Both the position numbers and the translations under genes were made by a program. From Bryopsis sp. KO-2023 (Eukaryota; Chlorophyta; Ulvophyceae; Bryopsidales; Bryopsidaceae): DNA of 64,000 bases. Under the pieces are notes generated by a model that saw only the letters and a list, made by a program, of their open reading frames with translations, made no database searches and was not told the DNA's origin. Location of the stretch: contig BSYQ01000013.1 of assembly GCA_030272585.1 (NCBI GenBank), positions 1,054,001-1,118,000 of the forward strand, in the 5' to 3' direction. Numbering within the stretch: the first letter of the stretch is position 1; every line of letters begins with the position of its first letter. This document shows positions 1-11,099 of the stretch, piece by piece.

Positions 1-70
1 CGGCTGTTGAGTGGCTGACCAATTACTCAGCTCAGATGCATCATCGAACATAATGACAACAAACAACATT

Positions 71-219
71 GGCAAAATCAATATATATAAAATTTTTCTG
101 TGGCAAAATCATACATATAAAATTTTCTGTGGCAAAATCAAACATATAAAATTTTCTGTGCCAAAATCAAAATATAAAATTTTCTGCGGCAAAATCAAAC
201 ATATAAAATTTTCTGTGGC
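71..219. repeat. AT-rich tandem repeat, about 30 bp x 5
   Basis: Five tandem copies of a 28-31 bp unit that starts ggcaaaatca and ends attttctgt. It lies just downstream of the last visible PP2C exon on the minus strand, so it is probably intronic. I see no coding sense in it. Confidence 0.8.
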
Positions 220-260
220 GGGATTTTTTTAACAAGATTACAAGATTTCACAAACCAGAC

Positions 261-890
261 CTGTTGAGCGCGGCCATTGGTGCATAACACTGCACGAGAA
301 TCCCCCAAGTTGGCGACAAGCATCTTCTGATCCACCACCGCCGCCACCAATGCCGTAGTCCCGCTTGCATCCAAGGTGCTGCCGTCGTCATCGAACCGCC
401 GCCACAGCTCCGTATCACACCTGAGTCCAAAAAAATAACACCCACACACCCCTCATAACAGCAGCATTACATAATGCACAGTCAGTCCAGCAGTCCCATC
501 TTGATGGGCCATCAAAAACAGAAAACAGCACACAACGACGATGTAAATGTGATCTTTAAATAGAGTGCTCGACAGCTCAGCTCTTCACCTGGCAAATGCG
601 CCCCGGATAGCTTCTTCATGACTGCAGTCCTCTTGTTCCGCCAGAAACCTCGAGAAATTGTCTGCCACGAATGCAGAGCTCTGACAGCCGCCATGGCCAT
701 CGAAGATTCCAACAACAGCATCCATGGTAGGAGACCCCTCGCTGCAGGCCTGGTCGAACACCACTAGGTGGGCGTCTTCCATAGACCTCCTGTCCCCGAT
801 GTCCGATGCAACCCCACACACCACAGGTATTTTTTCTGCCTCAGCTTTGCTAGAGCTGGGCACTGTGGGTGGGGGCTGCTCATGGTCCAT
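261..890 (-). CDS. PP2C-family Ser/Thr protein phosphatase (3' end beyond window)
   Basis: Metal-dependent phosphatase that removes phosphate from Ser/Thr. Two exons are clear. The first ends at 589 and holds RRSMEDAH and VGIFDGHGG, the PP2C metal-binding motifs. The second, 261-420, holds [10 protein letters not shown] and [12 protein letters not shown]. The junction keeps frame (AG + G gives Arg) across a GT-AG intron at 421-588, and 261 is followed by a GT donor. The ATG at 890 gives MDHEQPPP, an acidic/Pro-rich leader. The same frame is open to about 1037, with acceptor-like sites at about 1000 and 960, so an upstream exon is possible. The C-terminal half of the domain is not visible and must lie left of base 1. 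The family call is firm; the start and substrate are not. Confidence 0.85.
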
Positions 891-1414
891 GGAGGGGTCG
901 GGCGCAACAGGGGGCACAGCAGAGGATGCTCCAGGTTCATGGCTGCCAGGCTCAATCGATGCTGCGCACGAACATACAAGTGAAAAAGTTGGACAAAGGG
1001 CTGGAGGGAAAAAAAAAGAAGGAAAAAAGCATTGCACGGAAATGGGACCTCTGAAGGGGAAGGAGGCAGTCTTGCCATATCAAGGCTTTTTCTTTCCAGA
1101 AATTGTGGGGTTTTTTCCAGAAATTGTGGTGTCCTGCCCAAAGGATTGCTTTTTCTTTTAACTTAAAGACATTCTCAATTCACAATTTCCCCCCCCTGCT
1201 TTTCTCATCATGCGTTTATCAAAATAATGTTTTTTCGCTGGGAACGCTCGAAGAATATGTTCGCTGCCCCCGAGGGCGTATTTGCAAAAACAGTCCAAAA
1301 ACTGGATTCTGAAAAATTTTCAGGCAGCAAACAATTGCTCTCTTTGTTTATTTTACATGCACGTACAATGGGATTTGATTGGTTTGAATGACTGAAATCA
1401 GTAGGGGAACACAC
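891..1414. other. Upstream region of PP2C gene, no gene seen
   Basis: T-rich on the minus strand with acceptor-like tracts. It may hold the 5' UTR or a small first exon of the PP2C gene. Nothing else is supported. Confidence 0.4.
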
Positions 1415-1604
1415 CTGGAACGGCTGCAATGCTCCAAGCTGCCTTATCCACCACCACAACCACCTCGATTTCTTCTGACTTGTGAGGGGGGTGGCTGGGT
1501 GGTGGCACGGTGGCGGTCTTCCGGGTACAGCGGCGAATGCAAATCGCCACCGCCAGTGACGCAATCGTCGCCACGATGCAGAGTTCGATCACGATGGCAT
1601 TCAA
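1415..1604 (-). CDS. Candidate exon of a single-pass membrane protein
   Basis: A 190-nt open segment bounded by an acceptor (gtgtcag before 1604) and a donor (GTGTGT after 1415). It encodes one strongly hydrophobic stretch (AIVIELCIVATIASLAVAIC), then a basic/Cys patch, a Pro/His-rich run and SEEIEVVVVV. That looks like a transmembrane helix followed by a cytoplasmic tail. I do not recognise the protein and could not connect the exon to others. Open frames at 1995-2330 and 2356-2619 on the same strand might belong to it, but have no clear splice links. Confidence 0.3.
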
Positions 1605-3559
1605 CTGACACACCGAGTAGTACACACAGTTTTAATCAACACTCCATCGCCAATGGTCGGAAAAAAAAAGAGAAAAAAAACAAGTGGTTGTTTACAAACC
1701 AAGATTCCGAAGAATTGCACCGATTTTATTGTTGCTCCGGTAATTAAAGAGCCACCGTGTTCATTCAAATATTCTTGGTTCCGACGAACTGATTTTAAAA
1801 CATATTTCTGTAGCCAACAATATCCATGCAAGTCACATCTTGCTTGACTAAATTCTGTTCCTTATGAAATGTATACATTACTCGAACATGGTCACAAATA
1901 TGCATTCCACACATTCATGCCAGCATTCAGTGCCCAATCAAACCCAGTGAGAAAATACTACCTCCATTCTGCCGCTTTCTTCTCTTTTTTGGGGTCAGGG
2001 CCTGCAACAGAAAAAAAAAGCAAGGAAAATGAGCAAACATGACCGCAAACATGACGCGCAACGTTGTCGAGACAGGAAACCAAAGCGCAAGGATATTTGC
2101 GGGAAAGGGAAAGCGATGGTTTCACAGCGTCGAAATCCGTAATCAATTTGTTTCACAGTCTGACTGCAGACAATAAAAATGAAATTTGCTCCCTCTGAGC
2201 AGCACCCAGTTTCTGTCACAATAATACGGAACACGCCCACACGAAAGCACGCATATCCGTGCGCATGAATAAAAGCTCCGAAAACTAAACCCAAAAACAA
2301 CTTATCCACCACAGCGTAGGTGTTTCTCACTTGCTGCGACAGGTTGAATTTCTCTTCAGCTCACGGCACAGTGTGTTCGTGGGCGTCTACTGCCGTCGCG
2401 AAAAAAATCAAACCAAAACCAAAGCAAAACACAATAACCTTGCCGAAAAAGTTGTCTTTCTGCGGGAATGTGGCAGTACCTGCCTCGTTCGATAGGCCTG
2501 GACATCGTCAGACGCAGTTGGTCGTGTAGATCCCTCAGAGCTGAAGTACGCTCTTGTGTGTGTTGGGTGCGTTGATGCATTGCAAGGAGATGGGACCTTC
2601 TTCTGAAGAAGAAGGACACAGTCTTGTCATGTTTGAGCTTTTTCTTAATTGTCGTTTTCTGCCCGAAGGATTGGCTGTCCTGGATTCATCCAGGTGACTC
2701 TAGAGGTCCATTGCTGATTACTGACAGCAGGGGGTGGGCTCAGCTTTGTTGCTGGGGATCCAAAATTTGATCTACTGGTGGGGATTTTATCTTATGGCCC
2801 AGAAGGCTGTGATTCGACAAAGGCTGATGTCTACACCAGAGTCACAGTCATGATGAATCCCGATCTGTCGTGGTGATCGAAACAGACTCGACCCCCATTA
2901 TTACGCGTTAGGATTATGTGGTGGAAAATTATGGATTCGCACATTTCCCGATAAACCAGTTACCATAGGAAAAGGTATTTTCTAATTTATTATTGAATTT
3001 TAACTTTCGCGCCTGCTTGCTATTGTTTATAGATAATATTTTTCGTTTTGTACAATCTGGATCAGAAGTTTCCCTATTTTCAGTTGGGTCTCTTTCCCAA
3101 AAACCAAGGATTAACGCTATCTTTAGTAAATTCACAAATTAAAAAAAAAAAAAAAATGTAGGTTGAAAGATGATTTAAATTTGGTGAAACAACAAAAAGC
3201 TTTTCGCTCAATTAAAAAATAAAATAAAACGCGCTTACGAAATATTGCTGGAATTGAAGGAATAACCTTGGTCGTATAAGCTTGTTCAATAGACTCTTCT
3301 TTTTTTAAAATTACGAATGAGTCAATGAACCCCCACCCCCACCGAATATATATATAGAGAGAGAGACGACTAGAGCTAGCACCAGGAACTATAAAATTAC
3401 AGTAAATTTGCTCAAATGCATCTCGTTTTTATTGACTTAAACCCAAGTCTTGATTGATTTCAAAAACTCGATGAAAACACCCAGGGTCAAAACGACAACG
3501 ACTGCATTTTCAGCTGCATAAATTCACACTGTTGACGCGAGGGTGCAGTTCCTAACCTG
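1605..3559. other. No supported gene
   Basis: Mixed-composition DNA with scattered splice-like sites and a short GA run near 3357-3366. No recognisable protein, RNA gene or transposon end. Confidence 0.4.
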
Positions 3560-3647
3560 TCCAGATTCTTCAATGTCTACAGCACCGGTGGTCCAACCTC
3601 AGAAACTTTTTAGGATTCAGTTTTTGGCCACCGTGTCGATCCATACT
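3560..3647 (+). repeat. Dispersed repeat, left half (split by the CACTA-like element)
   Basis: Matches 46205-46270 (both contain ccggtggtccaa, then attcagtttttggcca). It stops at the TACT target duplication (3644-3647) of the inserted element. The right half resumes at 17361. Confidence 0.8.
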
Positions 3648-3675
3648 CACTATGGGAAATTCACCCCTGTGCGAC
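3648..3675 (+). repeat. Left terminal inverted repeat of the CACTA-like element
   Basis: Starts CACTATGGGAAATTCACC and ends GTGCGAC. The reverse complement is at 17333-17360, with one T/C difference. Confidence 0.9.
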
Positions 3676-4330
3676 CAAACTTGTAATGTCGCAGTGAAGT
3701 GTACAGAGTCGTGCACGCGACGTCAACGGTCGCACCCCTGTGCGCCCAGGTAGCCACCCATATTCGACCTAAAATTTAAAGTCGCACAGAGGTGACGTCT
3801 TTGATGCAGTCCCCAGTCGCAGAGACAAAAAACAGTCGCACCTGTGTGCGACATAAGTGTGTGCGACCGAAATATTGAGGTCGCAGAAGCTTTAGGTCGC
3901 AGGGGTGTGCGACCAGGTAGCCACCCATATATGCGACCGAAACAAAAATCGTCACAGTTAGGTCGCAGGGGTGTGCGACCAGGTAGCCACCCATATGCGA
4001 CCGAAACAAGAATCGTCACAATCAGGTCGCAGGGGTGTGCGACCAGGTAGCCACCCATATGCGACCGAAACAAGAATCGTCACAATCAGGTCGCAGGGGT
4101 GTGCGACCAGGTAGCCACCCATATGCGACCGGGGAGAAAGTCGTGGAAATTGGGTCGCAGGGGTGTGCGACCAGGTAGCCACCCATATGCGACCGGGGAG
4201 AAAGTCATGAAAATCAGGTCGCAGGGGTGTGCGACCAAGTAGCCACCCATATGCGACCGTTGGTTGTGTTGTGCGACTCGAATACAGTCGTGGGAATTGA
4301 GTCGCATGCAGGTGCGACCAGACAACCGAA
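3676..4330. repeat. Left subterminal array, 64-bp tandem units with TGCGAC palindromes
   Basis: Units begin at about 3895, 3961, 4025, 4089, 4153 and 4217, with 64-bp spacing (66 for the first). Each contains gtcgcaggggtgtgcgac, an imperfect palindrome, and the block aggtagccacccatat. Degenerate units continue to 4320. Such arrays are typical transposase-binding subterminal repeats. Open frames across them are by-products of the periodicity. Confidence 0.85.
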
Positions 4331-5705
4331 AAAACAACATTAAACTCATATTACATATCATTCCTTCCCCCACCCCCAATAAACAACAATTCCCACCCAG
4401 AGCAAGGTAAAACATCGTTCAAATATATTCCAATTCCCATACAACTTCACCATTCCAATCTTTCTCGATCAAAACATCCACCTCTCTTCCAGTCTGAGTT
4501 TCTCTAGAAATTCTATTTTGAATTACAGAATGAAGTGTGGTTTCCAGCAAGAGCCCTCATCAAAATCAACAGGCAAATCCATACCCCCCTCATCACACTT
4601 CCTTTCCCCACAGTGTAACCCCCCCTGCCACCCTTGATGCCTTCATCGTACCACAGACATACCCCCTTCAAGAATAGGGAACCGGGGCAAACAGAGCACA
4701 TCGGAATTCGTATCGTTATTTGCTCCCCACAACCGTGATTGCCGGCCACCTCTTCGGATCGTTGATCGACTGCCCTTCATGCAGCTTTCCATTCCGACCA
4801 TGGATACCCCTCCATTTTCTGAATACTCTGATTAGGCCCTGGTCAGAGCCCGCGACGGGAATCCGGAACTTTGGGGCAGTTTGATGGGCACGTGATCGAC
4901 ACATCATCACACCCACTGCCCCATTTCCATTTCCAGTTTGCCGTCTCGGGTTTCCTTAACGGGAAACGGGAATGGCCCACGAATGGTCGTTCGACGACCA
5001 CACCCCCTCAAAGCACCAACTCGAAACACTTGAAGAAGTATCGCGCCCAATAGAGCCTGGTCGCTCGATAAAACTAAGATCGAGAAAGAATTCGTGCTTT
5101 TGCAAATCTTCCCACTCATATGAAGAGGCAGAAGGGCCTGTTTATCGTGCAGAAATATTTATTTTACTTTTCCGAACTTGTTGAGACAAAAAGTAGGGAG
5201 AACAGTGCAGTGACGAGCCCACGGTGACCATCTCCACCAATCAGAGATCTTGGACGCCAGAAAACTCGTCACCCCACTGATACCCAATTTTCTTTCTCCA
5301 CGGTGTTTAGCAACTAGAGTCGACGTTTTTCGACCGTTCACAGTTTTATTTTTGAAGGTTACTTGAAATTCCCCGCTTTCCCGTCCACCCGGGAAACTGC
5401 AAGCAAATCACCACCCGGGGCATTCCCGTCGGGAAACCGCGACCAAATTGCCGGAGCCAGCGTGGCACTTTTCCAGCACTTTTTCCGATGTGGACCACGT
5501 GCGTGGGTGGATGGAGACATGTTCACTGCCGTTGGCGCGACATTCCCGGGCTCTGACCAGGCACTTAGGCTGTGGAAGGAAAAAAAATAAAAAAAATACA
5601 GAAAAAAAAACAAAAAAAAAACAAGAATTTCAGTCGACACTAGCTGAAATTTGGTGGAATTTCAGGCCACCAGCGTGTAGGCCTCTTCGAACAGGAAGCC
5701 GAGTA
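4331..5705. other. Internal region of CACTA-like element, no supported gene
   Basis: Lies between the subterminal array and the cargo gene. It has short G/C-rich inverted words (gggaaac/gtttccc near 4955-5440) and no convincing reading frame or RNA gene. Confidence 0.4.
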
Positions 5706-7801
5706 TTAACACGGGAATGGCTGGGACGGCATGTTGATAAAACATGTGATCTGCAGGCTCCCATTTCACAGCCGATTCTCATAACATTTTGTCTTCTTCA
5801 TCCAGGTCAGAATTCCCTTACAAAAATAACAAAAAGAAAAGGCATCGATTTCGAAGCAGCTTTTGCTGGGGGGGGGTACGTTTCATGAACCAAACAAAAC
5901 CCTTTGAAAACATGAATAGGAAAGGGAAGAAAGAGGGGTGATTGTTTTGGTGTGTTTTACCTAACATGGATTCCACCCTCTTGATCAGCTCAGATGCTGT
6001 CGAAGTGTCTCTTTCGACCAGCGACAGTAAGAACCTTCCTCCTTGAGCAATTGTCCACACCAACATGGACATCGCCCCCCATATCAGCGATGCATCTGGA
6101 GCTGGCCTGAACCACTGCACCACCCAACCCCATTTTTTTTATCTATTCACATTCTTGTACACACCTCCTTCAACCTTAGTCTGGCAGTTCAACTAACCAT
6201 ACGGTTTCTTTAGGCAAAACATTTCCAACTGTGAGTGAGTGCGATGCTTTTTCCTTTATTTCGTTGTTTTATTTTGAGTTGCTCCAAGGCTGAAAGCGTT
6301 ATGGATTCTACCCACAGTGGTGAATTAAACAAATGCAATTATTCCAATCGAACTGCTGGACAAAGCCGGAAAAAAAAAATAATCAAAATAAAAATAATAT
6401 CTGAGGAAAACCTGAGAATGCTTTCAGCCAAAACAACTTACAGAAGCCAGCGAGACCGATCATCAACGCAAGTTGCTGTTTACGGAGCATCGATTTCCCG
6501 AAAATTTGCACATCGAAAGCCACCTCCAGCAAAATCAGCGAAAAGCAAATCCAGGTGATAAGGAAAACCACGCCTTGAAGCACACCCCCAGAACAAGGGA
6601 CAAAAACTGCGAAACACAGACGCACCTGAAACCAAGTCAAAAACACATGATAGGCACCAAAAAAAACCCAATTCTTTCATGAGCGAGCATGTGAAAAAAT
6701 TGCAAGCAGCTTCCTGTTGCCCTTTCAGATCCTTGATTATGGAGGGTTTCCGCAGCTGCTTGCCATTGGACAAAGTTTGGCACAACTGCACAACTGTGAA
6801 TTTGACTTTTGAAGTAGGTGTTGATGGCAGAAAAAATGGAATATACACACACACAATATTTCCAGGAAGGGCATAAATTTTCAGCAGACAGTGACTGAGC
6901 TGCTACTCACTTGGATCGCGTGGACAAGCGTGACTAATAGATTGGAGCGGAGCTTCATCCAGCTATAGCTTTTCAGGGAAACTATTCCAGCCAGGCTTAA
7001 TCCCCATAGGACAAGCGGCAACGGAATCATGTGCCAAAATGCAATTAGAAACGGAGTTTTCGCCAGCCGAGCGCATCTCTGTCGCAAACAAAATAAAGCC
7101 ACTCTTCACCTTACAGCGAAAGGCTTGTTTTTTGGGATTGCATGTTCCTATCTTCCTTCTTGCAATGATGATTGTCACTTTTTTTCGCACTGAGAATTGT
7201 TATGTTCGCCTATTTCCAGGAACAGGCTGGAAGTAAAAGGGAAACAAAGATTAAAAAACGACACATATATAGAAGCTTTTTCTGCAACAAAATACACAGC
7301 TGGATCTGCATCCTATCTTTCTGATTTTGATTGGCTATAAGCAACTCCCAGGCCCCACCCCCCAAACATCATTAATAAAATAAAACATTAGAAAATCTTG
7401 TTTGACAGGACCCCCCCCCCCCCCCTGGTTTTTACCTTTTCCCAGTTTTTTTTCAATTTGATCAAAGAGGGTTTCTTACTTTTGGGTTTTTTTTTAACAT
7501 AATCAGCTTCCCAATTACAACCAAAACAATTACCTCCAGCAGCACCAGCCCAGCGGCTTGGCAGGCAGCATACACAGCCAAGAACACGTAATACTTAAAG
7601 CCTTGAATCACTCGTCCCACTGCTTCAAAATCCTGGTCTTCCGCTTCGACACTCCCTTCCACTCCAAGGCCCCCCCCTTGCTGCAACTTTCTCTTTCATT
7701 CGTTCGGAGTTTTTCCCTTCTCAGCTTGCTCCTTGAAAGTAGTCCTGACCGGCTTTCCGCAGCGCCTCTCTTTTGGAGACTTCGCCATCATTCGACTCCA
7801 T
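5706..7801 (-). CDS. Multi-pass membrane protein of unknown family, cargo of the CACTA-like element
   Basis: Nine exons join in frame: 7801-7750, 7619-7534, 7078-6911, 6785-6668, 6606-6442, 6228-6203, 6114-5961, 5865-5822 and 5750-5706, giving 285 codons. The ATG at 7801 gives MESNDGEVSKREALRKA. Hydrophobic segments follow: FKYYVFLAVYAACQAAGLVL, then FLIAFWHMIPLPLVLWGLSL, then VVFLITWICFSLILLEVAF, then SLIWGAMSMLVWTI, so four or more membrane spans. Exons 1-5 and 7 have good splice sites and agreeing phases, except the exon 4 donor (GT followed by T-run), which is weak. The 26-nt sixth exon and the last two are tentative. I do not recognise the family. The whole gene lies inside the transposon ends, so it is either captured host sequence or the element's own passenger. 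The nested pogo-like element begins 100 bp upstream of the ATG and may have displaced its promoter. Confidence 0.5.
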
Positions 7802-7901
7802 TTCCAATCTGGCAAGCCCCCCCAAACACGGAAGCCAAGGAAAAATCCCTGACGAACAGAGCCGCGTCTTGAAGCAGCTTTCTCGTGGGGGCGCTGCGAT
7901 A

Positions 7902-7926
7902 CCGTTCTCCAAGGAATGAATGCGCC
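7902..7926 (+). repeat. Left TIR of pogo-like transposon
   Basis: 25 bp, preceded by TA at 7900-7901. The reverse complement is at 16835-16859. Confidence 0.9.
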
Positions 7927-8388
7927 AGAAGTGTGGGCGTAACATAGATTCGAAACGCGCCACCCCTCGTGTAACGCGTAACATTGTGCGCCATGCGCCA
8001 AAAACACTGGACGTGGTCTGATAGCACTGTAATTTTGCTGTTTCGCCCCTACCACAAGTAGGACAACAACAACAGCGCAACGTGAATTGAATTTTCTCAA
8101 AGGTGGTCCAAGTCACGAACCCCATTTTCACAGCAGCGTGACCGACTTCATCTGCACAATACGCGGGATGAAAACTGGTTTTTTTGTCGACAAGCATGTG
8201 TTTTGCGATCGCACTGGTTCCACATTGAATCTTGACGTTCGTTTTGTTCGCAGAGGTGGACTGATTCACAGAGGGTTTCGTTTTCAGGAACGGGTCTCTG
8301 GGTCACCGATTCGATGAATGATATTAAAAACAGAAGTACATGCCTCCTAAAATTCGAAACTTTTTTCCTTCCGCACAGTCTTGCGAAT

Positions 8389-10326
8389 TCATCCTATTGA
8401 AATATCGGAGAATAGGTCATCGTCGACTGGTGGCGTTTCACCCATCTCCAGATCTTGGTCTCTATCCTCCATACTACCCTGGAGATTTTGGAGTTCACAA
8501 GCATCATGCTCAGGAGATTCTATGGGGCCTGACTCATTCAAGGTCAAAATTCTGTGGAATATTTCCTCTAAGCTGACCTCATCGCCATCGATCACAATAT
8601 CTTCATCTAGAGGGTCATTTTCAAAACCATTTGGGGGAGAATCCCATCTTTGACTTCCAAACAACCCCTTTTTCATAAATTCTTTGCATGCTAAGTCACC
8701 TTTTTCTTTGGTGAACGCATTCAACAAGCCAGTTTTCTCCCAGCATTTTCGTAACATATCACTGCGGATAGATAATTCATTTTGGGCTGTCACCAACCAT
8801 CGAAGTAACGAACCTCTCAAAGACCTAATGTCCGAAGGAATCTCAATCTCGTCTTGCGCAACCCCTGCATGCATCTGATTCGAAACATGCTCTGCGAGTT
8901 CAATCCCAAACTCCCTCTTTACTATATGTTTCAAGCAACGATTCAGCGCTTGATCGCAGGGTTGCACCTTTCCCGTCATGCCCGGAGGGATATATATAAT
9001 GTGCCAGTTTTCGAACTCCGAATTGAACCATGTCACAAATGATTCTGATGTGTGCACGCTCCAGCAATCCATGATAAGAATCAATGGAATTTCAGTGGGT
9101 TCTTGACCAGGCCATTTTTCTTTTACGTAGTCCATAATTGATGTGGTCAAATACAACTTCAGGCACCCTTCATTTGACCAATGTTTATTTGATTTGCTGA
9201 AAGTCACCAAAACCCCTTTATCTCTTGCTATATCAACTAATGGCTTATCCGGTAAAACCCTCTCTGTTTTACCTGCGAAAATAATCTGCGATTTTAGAAG
9301 AAAACCACTTGCTGCAATGCAATACGTTCCGGTAACCATTCTCTTATCCCCGCTCCCAATGATGGGGACAATAGTCTCTCCTTTCTTTTCCCACGTCTTC
9401 GATCCACCTCCTGGAATTAATTGTAGCCCCGTTTCATCAAAATTCAACACTCCATCAGGAGAAATTCCTAATGTCTTGACCAAGAAGGCGACTCTCAAAA
9501 TAAATTGCTCTTTCTTTTCTTCCCAATCGGTTGGCAGTTTTGATGCACAAGTAGTGCTTGCCCGCCAAGAAAGATTGAGAGTATCCCTCGCAAATACCCG
9601 AACCGTTTCAATACTCAGTTCTATTTTTTTCTGATATTCCTTCTCCATCCCTGCCAGTATAATACTTCGAATAATTGTTAAGGTCACGGGTGCCCCTTTC
9701 AGCCTAATGGCTGCCACAGTGGCTTTCACAATTTCCACAACCTTGGGGAATTGTGATACCCATGATTTCCGGCCAGTCGGTTCCCATCCTTTCATGGTTT
9801 TTGCCTTGTTGAAAGAGATTCCTGTGGGCACATAGGTCCCATTGACCTTCCGAAACCACCTTGACAAAGACTGATGTCCTAGTGAATCAAAACGGCCATC
9901 AGGGCTAGACCGTTGCAGCTCTCTAACCGCTGCTCTCAAGCTGTTTTTGTTTTTCACAGTGTCCACAATAACGTTCCACAAGTATGGGTGAAAAAAATTC
10001 ACCCGTGATGAATCACTGAAATTCGCTGTCAGTCCCAAACGAGATGGGATTCCAATATTCGAGGAACCCCCAGCAACTTTTGGGGGAACCGGAACAGAAA
10101 GACCCCCTTCAACGACAACTTCATCTGTTTCTTTTTCTTTTCGTCGCTTGCTTCTCATTTTTGCCATGCGAACTTTAGCCCCTTCTCGACTTTTTTTAAT
10201 CTTGAGGTCCTTGGCATCCTTTTCTTTTTTTTTCCTTTCCTCTCGTTTCCTTTCTACATCTCCAGAATCGACCACTTCGTGCACTCTATCCGTTTTTCGA
10301 AAAAAGGAGGTTATTTTCTTGTCCAT
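8389..10326 (-). CDS. pogo/Tigger-type DDE transposase
   Basis: A 645-residue intact protein from the ATG at 10326 (MDKKITSFF). The frame is open further upstream but has no ATG there. Its lysine/arginine-rich N-terminus (residues about 20-75) could bind DNA or act as a nuclear signal. A central helix-turn-helix-like region is followed by a DDE_1 catalytic core with NFDETG, LILIMDCWSVHTS and GKVQPCDQALN, which supply the three acidic residues. The C-terminus is acidic (PPVDDDLFSDISIG). It catalyses cut-and-paste transposition in the nucleus. The first residues resemble a PCNA-interacting peptide (KKITSFF, without the usual Gln). The length is within the range of plant and fungal pogo-like transposases. 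The gene has no introns or frame breaks and lies inside matching TIRs, so it is probably functional. Confidence 0.9.
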   Translation of the reverse strand: MDKKITSFFRKTDRVHEVVDSGDVERKREERKKKEKDAKDLKIKKSREGAKVRMAKMRSKRRKEKETDEVVVEGGLSVPVPPKVAGGSSNIGIPSRLGLTANFSDSSRVNFFHPYLWNVIVDTVKNKNSLRAAVRELQRSSPDGRFDSLGHQSLSRWFRKVNGTYVPTGISFNKAKTMKGWEPTGRKSWVSQFPKVVEIVKATVAAIRLKGAPVTLTIIRSIILAGMEKEYQKKIELSIETVRVFARDTLNLSWRASTTCASKLPTDWEEKKEQFILRVAFLVKTLGISPDGVLNFDETGLQLIPGGGSKTWEKKGETIVPIIGSGDKRMVTGTYCIAASGFLLKSQIIFAGKTERVLPDKPLVDIARDKGVLVTFSKSNKHWSNEGCLKLYLTTSIMDYVKEKWPGQEPTEIPLILIMDCWSVHTSESFVTWFNSEFENWHIIYIPPGMTGKVQPCDQALNRCLKHIVKREFGIELAEHVSNQMHAGVAQDEIEIPSDIRSLRGSLLRWLVTAQNELSIRSDMLRKCWEKTGLLNAFTKEKGDLACKEFMKKGLFGSQRWDSPPNGFENDPLDEDIVIDGDEVSLEEIFHRILTLNESGPIESPEHDACELQNLQGSMEDRDQDLEMGETPPVDDDLFSDISIG

Positions 10327-10763
10327 GGTGTAAACTAACCCGTGAAGTGATAGATTTCCAGGACGAGAAGCCACCGCGTGATAGAGAAAGAAGTCACAGC
10401 CTGTGACTTAGAGGCGCGATAGAAGCCACAGCCACGACGACGACAGAACGAGATAGAACAGGGTGCTTTTTGCGACAGCGATAGCCACGACAACGACAGA
10501 ACGGGTTAGAGCAGGGTGCTTTTACAAGACTCGTGTTCACGAGTTCTACAAGGCCGTTCCGTCCCTCATGTGCTCTCGCCGACCATCAGCAGCCACAAAC
10601 ACAAGCGAAAATCTTTAGGGATTATTGATAGATGATGAAGTTGCGTGTGATTGTGGTCCTGGCGGGTGTTGCTTGCGTTTGCGGCCAGAACTGTGTAAGT
10701 GGGAGTCGTGCTGTGTTTTCTGGCCGCGATTTTGGGTCGCAGTTTTTGTCGGGCTGTGGTTTG

Positions 10764-11099
10764 TGTTGATAGAGTTGTAGTTGTGCTTGTAGATTGCCTC
10801 GTTCGCAGGGGGGACGCGAACGTGTTGTGTATGGGCGAGACCTGATCGGGGACTTTCCAACCCGATCCTTGTACTAAAGTCTTTACAAACACTCTATTCT
10901 TTCCTTCCCGAAGTTCCCTTTTATCCTAACTGTTCAGGCGAAACGCCACTTGCCAGAAAAACGCAGGTCTAGTTTCTGTCGTTAGACGAAACGCCACTTC
11001 TTTCGAAAATGACTCTAATCGTGTCGATCCTATAGACTAATGTCCCATACCACCAATCTACACTCACAACTCCCCCTTTATCAACCTGGTTTAACAACA
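10764..11099 (-). repeat. 3' LTR of element A
   Basis: 336 bp, identical on reading to 16240-16575. Preceded by GTTTG at 10759-10763. Confidence 0.93.

Noticed and set aside
3720..4330. CRISPR-like spaced repeats or a repetitive protein in the 64-bp array
   Set aside because: The units are contiguous tandem copies without unique spacers, and they lie beside a transposon terminus. The repeated peptide seen on the minus strand simply follows the periodicity.
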